64,000 bases of DNA. Origin: Azolla caroliniana (Eukaryota; Polypodiophyta). The first letter of the stretch is position 1. Every line of letters starts with the position of its first letter. The DNA is taken from contig JBHGNT010000013.1 of the NCBI GenBank assembly GCA_043228905.1, forward strand, positions 9,858,001-9,922,000, written 5' to 3'. The notes under the pieces are model-generated. The model searched no databases. It worked only from the letters and a program-made list of their open reading frames with translations, and was not told where the DNA came from. The position numbers were made by a program, and so were the translations under genes. Below, piece by piece: positions 54,304-64,000 of this stretch.

Positions 54304-57300
54304 ATGGCACAACACGCACATGGCACACCTATTTCTACACCTAATCCATCTACCCCGTCACTCGGTTCGATATGGGCCCAGGTTCTTCAACAACGCAAGA
54401 CACTACTCCGCTTGCCCCCACCACTACGAGAAGTTACAATCTTGACAAACTCACATGCCCCAACTACCTTACATGGGCCACACAGATGACACTGATGCTC
54501 AAACGAACTGACATGTGGAATGTGGTGAGTGGCACAACTCAACCCACCGAAACCAATAACACTGAATGCATGGCAAAAGATCTCCAAGCCCAAGTAGAAC
54601 TCATGTTCCACCTTGGAGACCCGCAAGTGCAAATGGTCCAACGTTGCAACACCTTAGTGGAAATTTGGAAAATACTCTGAAGCATTTATCATCATGAAGA
54701 TTTGATCACCCAAGTCGCATCGCTCAAAAAGCTCCTCGTTTCCTCCGTCACAGAAAACCAAGAAATCACCAAATTTCTTGATGAATGGCACATCTTACTC
54801 GACAATGCTCTCCTCTCGGGACTGCAATTGGATTCAAATCTCCAAGCCATGTTACTCCTAGAGGCATTGCCCTCCTTTGGCGACCGTTTATAACCACTCA
54901 AGCAACAATGGCAGGCCTCACGGTCGGATCTCTTATGGCACGCATCCACCAAGAAGAAATCATGTGAAATGGTGCTCATCACTCAAATGCAACTTTTTCA
55001 ACACCGTCGACGCAATATGTGCAACGACAACCTAACTTCAACAGGGGTCCGTCCTTTCGAAGGAACAACAACAACTCGTGACCTGCCATCACTTCAACAA
55101 AAGTTTGTACATATTGTGGACGCCATGGACATCTTGAACGTGAGTGCCGCACCAAGCGCCGTGAACAACTGAACCAACCACAACAACATGGACGACGTCC
55201 TAGACCACACCTCCAACAACTAAATGTGCCCAAAGTTGGCCAATATGGTATGGAAACATTACAACTCTTTACATCATTACTAATAGTTCCGACTGTCTTT
55301 CACACACCACGGATATATCCGAATGGGTACTCGACACTGGTGCAACTCACCACATGACACCACAAAAGCATTAGCTCCGCGACTACAAGCATCTTTCAAG
55401 TACCATGCACATCAACCTCAGGAACAACCAATTCCTCACAGCCATTGGTGTTGGGAATCTTCACGTCACTCTACCAAGTGGAGCAAACGTCAACATCTAC
55501 AATGTGTATCACATCCCGAGTCTTAGCCGGAATATACTTTTGGTTACAACGGCTACCTCAAGTGGATCTTCCATTGAGTTCTTCCATGACTCATGTATTA
55601 TTCACTTCAAGCTCCCCAATGGACAATTTGAAATTATAAAATTACCTCAAAAGGACCATTTGTATCCGTTAGCGATATCTATGTCTAATCCTCAATTTGT
55701 AATTGGTCACACCTCCATCCATTCTCTTCACATGGCTAAAGCTGTGTCCACCCTTGTGTGGCACTATAGGTTTGGTCCCATAAATAGTGTCACACTACAT
55801 CGCATGGTGAAAGATAAGCTTTGTGTCGGCTTTCCATCCTATCTAAACCCAATAGAATTGTGTGAAGGTTTCATTTTAGGAAAATCTAGCCACAAAAGTC
55901 ACCAAACATCACTTAAAAAATCCACACAATTGAACCAACTAGTGCATAGTGACCTTTGTGGACCCATGGAAACGAGCTCACTCTCGAGCTCCCATTATTT
56001 TCTCACCTTCATTGATGATTTTAGCAGGTATACAACCGTGTACTTCCTCAAGAAAAAGTCTAAAGTACTCACATACTTCAAAGAGTATTGCAACCTCGTA
56101 ATCCATCAACATGAGCTCCCAATCCAAGCACTTTGTTCCGACAATGGTGGAGAATATGGCTCAAATGTGTTTGAGGCGTTTTGTAAAGACGAAGGCATCC
56201 AACAACAATTCACAGTTCCATACACACCTCAACAAAATGGTGTGTCCAAACAGAAGAATCAAACCCTCGTTGGTGCAACTAGAGCCATGCTCCTTACGGC
56301 GGGACTACCAATAACCTATTGGGAAGAGGCAGTTGCGACAACATGTTATGTGCAAAATCGAGTTTTGCATGCCAACGACCCCAAAACTACACCATATTTT
56401 CATTGGTTCGGTAAGCTACCTAACGTTCAACATCTACGAATCTTTGGATGTGTAGCGTACCCAATGAAAGTGTTGGACCTAAGAAAGAAGTTGGACCCAA
56501 CAAGCACGTGAATGATCTTTGTGGGCTACGGTGACCGATTTGGCGTCAAAGCATATCGATTGTATGAACCGGAGCAACGAAAATTTAACTTCAATGAAAC
56601 CTCTCTCATTAGTCTCGAACAAGAAAGCCGCAACCCCATAACACCATTAACCCCATCATCCACCACACCAACTATTCCACTCTCTACTCTAAAAAGACAC
56701 CCTCAAGTTGAATGGGAAGAATTCTCACAACTCACCCCACTCCCACCACAAACTCCCACTCCAATTGTCCCAACAACAACCACAACACCACCAACGTTAC
56801 ATACCCCCACATCTGCAACACCAAAAGCCCCTCCTTAGTCCTTTGGACAAAAAACCAAATCCCTTTTATTCCTTACTTCTACAAATTCATCATCCCCTAA
56901 TACCACCATAAGCAAACAATCGACCCCTAGTAGACCACTACATACAATTATACCAATAAAATCTACCCATCAACCTTCTCTCCTAGGACCAATCCCCAAG
57001 GTTCGTCCTCCCAAAGCTTTGAAAATTTGATCTTTGAAGGAGATCTATGAACAAACAAACCTCACTTCTATAAAACTAGAAAAGCATATCCATCCATCAC
57101 TAGACTCCACTATATTTGATCCCTTAGATATATTCTACCAACAAATGATCCAAGATCCATCCTCCGACCATGATCTTCAATTACTAAATCTTGAATCTTT
57201 TGATGATTTTAATATACAGGAAGCACTCTCGAGAACTGAAGTGACTTCATGGCATGAAGCCATGGACTCGGAGTACCAATCTCTCATGGAGAATGGTACA

Positions 57301-57841
57301 TGGCAACTAGTACCACAACTGCCAGATCGAAAATTGGTATCGTGCAAGTGGCTCCTCCGGAAGAAGTTTAATGCAGATGGCTCGATCTCACGTTACAAAG
57401 CTCGACTTATGGCGCGAGGATTTTCAGAAGTACCTGGCATGGAGTATAACGAGACCTTCTCTCCCGTCCTCTGGAAGACCTCATTCCGAGCGTTACTCGC
57501 CATTGTTGCGCAACTTCATCTCCTCGTCCATCAAATGGATGTTCGGACAACATTTCTACATGGAAACCTACATGAAGAGATCTATATGGAGCAACCACCT
57601 GGTTACATATCTAAAGATTACCCTACCTATGTATGTAGATTAAACAAATCACTATACGGACTAAAACAGTCGCCATGTCAATGGTACGAACGGTTTAACT
57701 CATGTATGTCAACCCTAGGATATGTTCGTTTTCAATCCAACCCTAATGTATATAGCCGAAATGGCCCAAATGTAATACTCCTAGCCATTTACGTAGATGA
57801 CATCCTAATCCTATCCAACTCTGAAAATACACTATCTAATC
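54304..57841 (+). pseudogene. Copia-I gag-pol, broken and truncated
   Basis: gag begins MAQHAHGTPI at 54304 and shifts frame near 54372 (NLDKLTCPNYLTWA, 54430-54680) and again near 54890. Zinc knuckle CTYCGRHGHLEREC at about 55105-55148. Protease WVLDTGATHHMTP near 55325-55370, followed by a TAG. Integrase 55405-56511 in one open frame (CGPMETSS, IDDFSRYT, CSDNGGEY), then a TGA at 56509-56511 and reading through to about 56838. RT 57034-57841 (KWLLRKKFNADGSIS, MDVRTTFLHGNLHEE, YVDDILILS). Everything after the YVDD region is lost. Confidence 0.9.
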
Positions 57842-60800
57842 CTACGAAAAGTGACATCATTAATTTTTCTGATAATACGGAAAGGACCTAATCGTCGATA
57901 ATCCAATTTATCGCTTTGTCGAGTAGTCTTGATGTGTTGTCATAATAGCCATACCCTATTTCCAATGTCAAAACAAGATAGAAGCCGATGAATATCCACA
58001 TAAACCTTCTGTGTTTGTTGAGCTTAATGTAAATGGGTAGATAGGTCTACCTATATCTTGCGTAGCCACTCCAAATGATCCTCTGCACAAGGATTTGGGG
58101 GTAACTCTAGAGTTTCGAACACACACCATCGAGGATGATAGCCTGTATAAGCATAAAATGGTGGATGAGTGGATAGAGTTATTATAAGCAAATTCGGCAA
58201 AGTGGAGAATATCCGCCCAATCATCTTGTTGATAGTTTAGAAAACACTGATGATATTGTTCCAACGTTTGATTTGTTCGTTCTTCTTGGTCGTCTATTTG
58301 AGGGTGATAGCAAGAGGAGAGGTTACAAGTGACCTTGAGCATTTTGAAGACATGCTTCCAGAATTTCGAGACGAATTGAGGTTCACAGTCGTTGAAGATA
58401 CTATCCGAGAGGCCATGATGCCGAAATGCCTCACGCTTGACAATTTTGGCGATTTCTTCACTAGTGATTGCCTTAGTACAAGGCAGGAAATGTGCCATCT
58501 TAATATATCAACCACTATTGTTAAGATCACATTGAATCCCTTTGAAATTGGAAGATTTGTCATAAAATCTAGAGAAATGGACTGCCACGGCTTGCTTGGA
58601 ATTGGTAATGGTTCCAATAAACCATATAGATGATGTCTTGACATCTTTGCTCTACAACATGTATCATATGTCCCAACATAGTCTTCGACAAATCGTTGCA
58701 TATGAGGCCACCAAAATGATCATTGTACTAAATCCAATGTTTTAATTCTACCAAAATGTCCAGTTGTATATGTGTCATGACAGTTTTGGACTACACGACG
58801 ACAAGAGCCATTGGGAACATACAAGAGTTTCTTAAAGAATAGTAATCCATCATGACATTCGAATTGACGATAGTCCGTCCCTGGTTGTTGCGACTGTGAA
58901 CAGGTTGCCCGCGAGGGATCAATTTGCGCTAGAATGGCTTGAGCGAAAGCGTCTGTCTTCAAGTTTTCACGTATGGTCTCGATAATGCGGGAATCCAATG
59001 GAGTGTCAAAACCCTACGTTGCTTGTAGTCGTGTTGGTCCTAGGATGACTTGCTTTTGATTATCGAATGTTGGATCACTGGGACAAGTTGCTAGATACGA
59101 GCGTTGTGATAATGTATTTGCCTTCCCTTGTTGCTTCCCAGGATGATATGTAATTTTGAAGTTGAAACAAGTGAGGAATTGGGCCCACCGAGCTTGTCGT
59201 CGATTTAATACACGAGCATTTCGGAAATAAGCAAGGTTTTTGTGATCACTGAATACAGTGACTTGATGAGAAGATCCCTCTAAACAATGCCTCCATTGTG
59301 CAAAAGAGTTCACTATTGCCAATACCTCCTTGTCATGTATCTCGTCGGTGATTTTGGTGGCACAAACTTGCGCGAGTGGAAAGCCATAAGATGTAGTTTT
59401 TCATCATCGCCTTGTTGTGATAGAATGCTACCAAGGACGAAATCTGACACATCTGCCTCCATGACGAATGGTTTTTTCGGATTAACATGAGGTAGAATAG
59501 GAGCTGATGTAAATGTTTTCTTAAGACTTACAAAAGTCGTGTCCGCTTCCTTAGAGCAAACAAATGATTGCCCCTTCTTGGTAAGTTGTGTGAGAGGCAA
59601 AATAAGCTTTGAGTAGTCCTCTATAAACTTGCGGTAGAAATTTTCGAAGCCTAAAAAACATTGCACATCTCGCAATGAATGGGGAGTTTGCCACTCTACC
59701 ACAGTTTTGACCTTAGCTAGATCCATGGAGATGCCTTCTGAGGAGATGACATAGGCTAGAAATTCCACTTGGTTGCACCAAAAAACTACATTTTTCCAGT
59801 TTTGCATAAAGACCATGTTCTTGAAGTCGTTTTAGTACTAATAGTACATGAGAATCATGCTCTTCTTGAGTCTTCAAATTAACTAGCAGATCATCCAAAT
59901 AGATGATCAAACAGATATCCAAGAGATCTCGGAATATATCATTTTCCATGTGTTGGACGATTGTTGGCGCATTGGTGAGATCGAATGGCATAACCATATA
60001 CTCGAAGTGCCTGTATAACCATTCTCCCAGTCGGATCCGTACGAGGTTATATGTGCCTCGTTAAGTCAATATTTGTGAAGAACTTTGCACCATTAATCCG
60101 TTCTAAAAGACTCGAGATAATGGGAAGTGCATACCTATCCCTAATGGTGACCTTATTCAAGCCACGATAATCCATGACAAGACGAAGTGATCCATCCTTT
60201 TTCTTGACAAAGAAAATGGGTGTGCCGGATGGAGATTTTGAATGTCGAATGAACCCATTTGCCAAATTCTCCTCTATGTAGGCTCGAAGGACTTCTAGCT
60301 CCGTTGGTGACAAGTTGTAGATCAGTCCCCATGGTGGTTCTTTTCCTGGTTGTAAATCAATGGGACAATCATACGGTCGATGATGAGGAAGAGTACTAGC
60401 TTGTACCTTATGAAACACATCGGCATAATGACGATACTTCTCTGGAAGTTGAACTACGGATTCCTCTTTAGTGGTGCTGGAAGGTTTTAGTGATACTGCG
60501 AATACAAATATTGATTCCTTACATCCTTCCTTACGCAATTGATGTAGCGAAATAGTTAAAACCTTATGAGTAAATTCTCGAGGTTGTTGATAACGGATTT
60601 CTCGTGTTCTCTAATCTATGTCCGGATTGTGTAACTCGAACCATGGTTACCCTAAAACAATGGGATGTTTTGGACTACTAATTATATTGAATGATACTAC
60701 ACATGCCAGATTATCTAGGACAACACTAATTGGCTTTGATTCTTCTACGATATTTCTGGAAGCAATGGGGCGACCATCAATGACTACTATAGAGGCTGGA

Positions 60801-61045
60801 CAAGGGAGTTTCCTTAAGGATATCTTATGAGCTTGGGCAAAATTCTTATCCATGAAGCAAGAATTAGCTCCGGAATCTAGGAGTGCTAAGACATGTACTG
60901 AAGGAGTACTTTTAGTACTAATAGTTACTTGAGATAGGAAGACATTGGTAACTTGCTTAGAGGGTATGGAACCACTAATGGGTTGCACAGATCTAGGGTT
61001 GTCCAACCAAACGACTCCTATTTTGGCTGGACTTAGTCGTTTAAC
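57842..61045 (-). pseudogene. pol: Gypsy-3 pol, broken
   Basis: Protease LLDSGANSCFMD (near 60880), RT (60400-59750, [14 protein letters not shown]), RNase H with a Val in EADVSDF (near 59450), integrase zinc domain (58750-58640), integrase core (58600-58300) and GPY region (57940-57845). Frame breaks near 60600, 60050, 59810, 59320, 59010, 58720, 58500 and elsewhere. It stops within the integrase C-terminus. Confidence 0.9.
61002..61045 (-). promoter_or_regulatory. Frameshift signal, Gypsy-3
   Basis: Minus strand GTTAAAC at 61045-61039, 7-nt spacer, then the hairpin arms at 61031-61022 and 61011-61002 around a 10-nt loop. All ten positions can pair, one as G-U. At the fourth pair Gypsy-2 has G-U and Gypsy-3 has A-U. 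Confidence 0.65.
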
Positions 61046-62189
61046 TATTCTCCCAGTTGACTAAGGACTTCAACTTTGTTTGATAGGCTTGGGATATTAG
61101 AACTATCAGACAATGCTAATGAAATAGACTCGGGCTTAATACTATTAGAACTAGCGGCTATTTGATTTACCTGTCTTCTTGGCCTATGGGGACAGTTTAC
61201 TGCAATATGCCCCAGTCCACCACAATAAAGACATAGTCGATTTGCTCGGCATCGCTACTTTTGCTCTTCTGATAACGGTTCGCAACGACGTGTAGTGTCG
61301 ATTTCCATCGGGGTTGAAGTATTTGCTGGAGATGCATTATATGACTCCCTTGCAAATGGTTTTGCTATGACTGAGGCATATGTGGGCTCCGACCTTATTC
61401 TTGGCATTTGTAATTGATGTTCCGAACTTCATTCGAAAAGTTTGTTATCGCAACACACCGCACCGCTCAACTGATTGCCTTTGTGAGCGACTTTGGTTCT
61501 TCGGGAAAAGTCTGGAGTAAATCTTTGACATCATTTCGAAGGTCATATCAAAATTGCTCCGTCAATGCTAGATCATCCCAGGGGATATCGGCGGCGAGTA
61601 GACGGAAATCCGCAGCATAGGTTGAGGCTGGATGATCACCTTGACGCAATCTTCGGATTTTATTGATTATCATCCTAACACTATCGGTGTCTCCGAAACA
61701 TGCTTTAAACTCGCTAATAAATTCCTCAAATTTATTTAACAATGGAGATCTTTGTTCTAATAAAGGTGCGAACCATGCCAAAGTTGAGCCACTAAGCAAC
61801 GTGCGTACTAATCCCACTCGTGATGAATCGGTGGGATATCAAGAAGGATGTATTTTAACTATGAGACGCACCTAATTAAGGAATTCTCTTATTTGCGATC
61901 GCGTTCCGTCGAATTTTGTAGGAAGACCGATCTTGGGTTCCTTATGAATTCCTTGAGTACTTGGTCCATGTTGTTGCAAGCACACCATGGTTGCCTCAAG
62001 CTGGTGTACATGTAACGCCAACTCTCTGTGTTGTTGTTGCGTTTGTTGCGTTTGTTGCTTCTCTAAAGAAATTTGTTGAAGATCCCCCAACAATCGTTGA
62101 TTTTCTTGTTCTAGTGCTACGAACTTTTCTTTCAAGCACTCCAGCTCTGAGAGGATAGATTAGTATTCTTGAGCGCTAACAATTGCCAT
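61031..62189 (-). pseudogene. gag: Gypsy-3 gag, broken
   Basis: ATG at 62189 (MAIVSAQEY), then a TAA within the first dozen codons. Coiled coil at 62135-61900 (LEQENQRLLGDLQQ), gag core 61817-61548 (SGSTLAWFAPLL), degraded knuckle near 61230-61190 (CLYCGGLGHIAVNCP). Several other stops. The end keeps the TTA AAC, one codon and stop pattern. Confidence 0.88.
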
Positions 62190-62259
62190 AGTATTGGAGG
62201 AAGGAAGGATAAGAAGATTTGTATGAAGAGAATGAGGGATACGAAGATGAGAACGAAGC

Positions 62260-62273
62260 AATTTGGTTCAAAC
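62260..62273 (-). other. Candidate self-priming primer-binding site of Gypsy-3
   Basis: Minus strand gtttgaaccaaatt right after the LTR end. Plus-strand positions 62260-62271 are identical to 9933-9944, the predicted RNA start in the Gypsy-1 LTR, so 12 nt would pair. Confidence 0.62.
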
Positions 62274-62400
62274 TATCAGGAATAGTACTAAGATAGAGAG
62301 GGAATTAGTACTAAAGCCGAGGATTAGTATTGAGATGAAAGAGGGTGTAGAATTCTCGAGAGAAGGAGAGGGAGGGAGGGAGGGAGAGATAGATAGATAG
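62274..62400 (-). repeat. Gypsy-3 5' LTR fragment
   Basis: Ends cctgata (cctgaca in Gypsy-1). The GA-rich stretch 62363-62400 corresponds to the CT-rich U5. The rest of the LTR is missing. Confidence 0.75.
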
Positions 62401-62719
62401 ATTATATTATCATCTTCGGAGGTCAAATATGACCTATGAGACCAAAAATATTACATTTCACGTGTGTGAAAGTGAGTAGTGACTCTCAATGTTCAAGAAC
62501 TTTACCAATGAATGTTGCAATCGAGAGTGCACATTATGGTTGTGAGAGGAATTCATGCAAAGATTGGGCTCAATCGAAGAGATGTGGAAAGCATGGTCAA
62601 ATATGATCAAAGGCAGAGCATTGTATCAAAGTGTGATACTCAAACTCGCGAACTTGTTTAGGGCAAAGTGTGCATAGCCGACCACTCTCATCACTTGTAC
62701 CCCAACGCCATGTTTCACA
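62401..62719. other. Possible LINE 3' UTR
   Basis: Lies between the Gypsy-3 LTR fragment and the stop codon of the LINE frame. No poly(A) tract (poly-T on the plus strand) is visible at its left end, so the LINE 3' border is not settled. Confidence 0.4.
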
Positions 62720-64000
62720 TCACAATGCATGTGAGCTAAGTCGCATGGAAGCAATGGTTCGAATGGAAGATAACGGTATGGGCTCTAACATGTATGGATG
62801 TGTACGATTTCCCCGTTCCGCAAAGAATATGGTTTTGTAGTTAGGTGCAACATGTGTAGTATAATGTGTCAAGCGTGAGCCTCCACATTTGTCCCATGTC
62901 ATGATACATTGGTGTTGCAAAAATGACTCATTTACAGAGGAATCTAATGATGCATCATGAAGCAAGTGTCTCGCATCCCATCTACCAAACCATTTTTCTA
63001 TATCTTGCATCCAACCGGAACACAAAATTTTGCTTTTATGCGTCTTTTGGATCTTTTTGCTTGCTTCCCACACAATTCTAGGAAGTCGATGTGAGGGACT
63101 TTTTTGAACCTTAAGCATGTATTCAACAACCCTTTCCATGGCCATGATCTCAATAGGAAGCGATCCCGTCTCAAGGAGGAGGAGGGTGTAGGGCGTTTGT
63201 TTCTTAACTTGTAGAAACTTGGTAAGAAAATGCTTTTGGACATTTTCAAACTCTTTCCACATGGATTTAGGGATGCTACCGCCCCATACTTCCACCCCAT
63301 AGAGAAGAACCGGTGTCACCAAAGTGTCGAAAAGATATTTCTTGAGGACCCAACACTTAATATCTCCAAGATTGCATGTGTTCTCAAATGCATGGTATGC
63401 TCGTTTGCCCGCCTCTAAGCGGCGTGTAGCACATTCATTCCATCTATGATTTGAAGGAACTTCAAGGCCAAGATATTTGAAGATTTCCACACATTCAAGT
63501 GGCTCATTGTTGTACATAATGCATGGTTTATCTCTTTTTTGGCTCTTCACAAGAATAATCTTTGTTTTAGAGCTATTGACACTTAATTTAGTATGCATGC
63601 AAAATTTTTCCAATGCCTTCATAAGCTTTTGTGCATCTCCTAAAGTATTTGCAAAAAGCACTACATCATCTGCATATAGCAAAAGCATAATCACAACATT
63701 CCCAATGGCAACTTCTTCAACACATTCTTCCTTTGCAAACTTGGTAACCATTTCTTCCAATTCATCAATGCATAGACCAAATAGTGTTGGTGAGAGTGGG
63801 CATCCTTGCTTAACACCAATAGTGCTTTTGAAAAAATCTGAAAGTTTATCTCTCATGCGCACACAACATATAACCTTCTCATAAATTCGGGAAATTGCAA
63901 GCATATATTCACTTGGCACCTCAAGTTCTTCCATTCGCCTCCAAAGATGCTCACGAGGTACCATATCAAAAGCTTTCTTGAAGTCTACAAAGCAACAATA
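62720..64000 (-). CDS. LINE reverse transcriptase, C-terminal part, runs off window
   Basis: Non-LTR retrotransposon ORF2, open from the window edge to the stop at 62720 (about 426 codons shown). Motif A FVDFKKAFD at the very edge, then GVKQGCPLSPTLF (motif B), YADDVVLF (catalytic pair), FKYLGLEV, and a long C-terminal part (LLYGVEVWGGSIPK; LLLLETGSLPIEIM) with no RNase H or CCHC obvious. The endonuclease and earlier RT lie outside the window. The motif wording resembles CR1/Jockey-like RTs more than seed-plant L1. The visible frame is uninterrupted. Confidence 0.9.
   Translation of the reverse strand, partial: YCCFVDFKKAFDMVPREHLWRRMEELEVPSEYMLAISRIYEKVICCVRMRDKLSDFFKSTIGVKQGCPLSPTLFGLCIDELEEMVTKFAKEECVEEVAIGNVVIMLLLYADDVVLFANTLGDAQKLMKALEKFCMHTKLSVNSSKTKIILVKSQKRDKPCIMYNNEPLECVEIFKYLGLEVPSNHRWNECATRRLEAGKRAYHAFENTCNLGDIKCWVLKKYLFDTLVTPVLLYGVEVWGGSIPKSMWKEFENVQKHFLTKFLQVKKQTPYTLLLLETGSLPIEIMAMERVVEYMLKVQKSPSHRLPRIVWEASKKIQKTHKSKILCSGWMQDIEKWFGRWDARHLLHDASLDSSVNESFLQHQCIMTWDKCGGSRLTHYTTHVAPNYKTIFFAERGNRTHPYMLEPIPLSSIRTIASMRLSSHAL

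Larger units (their letters stand above)
54101..57841 (+). mobile_element. Copia-I: 5' part of a Ty1/copia element
   Basis: LTR end (to 54207, start not clear), primer site TGGTATCAGAGC at 54208-54219, gag from the ATG at 54304, protease, integrase, RT up to the YVDD region. It is then replaced by Gypsy-3 at about 57841. Not the same family as Copia-A or Copia-E, judged by its LTR end and its protein sequence. Confidence 0.87.
57842..62400 (-). mobile_element. Gypsy-3: degenerate chromovirus, minus strand
   Basis: Reading leftward: part of the 5' LTR (about 62400-62274), primer site (62273-62260), gag (62189 to about 61031), pol (61045 to 57842). The chromodomain, 3' end and 3' LTR are missing. 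It belongs to the Gypsy-1 family. The right end runs into LINE-side sequence with no duplication seen. Confidence 0.9.

Overview
The window is nuclear DNA of a land plant, about 64 kb of nested transposable elements around two conventional genes. The genes are typical of plants: an eight-exon gene for a plastid-type two-CBS-domain protein (28372-31183, +) and an intronless matrix metalloproteinase gene (32171-33499, -). They converge on each other in a 6-kb island (about 28-34 kb) with no recognisable retroelement. The chromoviruses here resemble the Tf1/sushi (Tcn1-like) branch, and the LINE has a reverse transcriptase unlike the usual seed-plant L1. Both hint at a non-seed plant (lycophyte, fern or bryophyte), but this is inference.

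Layout. 1-10162: degenerate chromovirus Gypsy-1, split at the gag/pol junction by Copia-A (1476-6194, exact 5-bp target duplication). 10163-17940: Copia-B remnant, split by intact chromovirus Gypsy-2 (11254-17185, exact 5-bp target duplication). 17942-20291: 5' part of Copia-C on the minus strand, with a hAT-type MITE in gag. 20292-20827: chromovirus LTR (Gypsy-K). 20828-27430: remnant of a second gypsy lineage (Tat-J), including an unexplained ORF and a 260-bp tandem array, interrupted by Copia-D. 28-34 kb: gene island. 34.4-39.4 kb: decayed transposon pieces (MULE-like, Copia-G, Copia-B2). 39457-54100: Tat-F remnants hosting the rearranged Copia-E complex (40114-47229) and Copia-H (48306-53466). 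54100-57841: Copia-I. 57842-62400: Gypsy-3, minus strand. 62720-64000: LINE, minus strand.

The main result concerns Gypsy-1, -2 and -3, which share an unusual expression and replication design. (i) The sequence directly after the 5' LTR matches no tRNA primer site I recognise. It is complementary over 9-12 nt to the predicted 5' end of the element's own transcript, about 33 nt after the TATA box, as in self-priming Tf1. (ii) gag and pol lie in different frames. gag ends with G-TTA-AAC, one codon and a stop, then a 7-nt spacer and a 10-bp hairpin with a 10-nt loop: a textbook -1 ribosomal frameshift signal, kept in all three copies. (iii) The start of the LTR holds an antisense tRNA-like segment with A-box-like and B-box-like motifs 35-36 nt apart. 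Gypsy-2 has open gag and pol frames, a chromodomain and nearly identical LTRs, so it may still be able to move or have moved recently.
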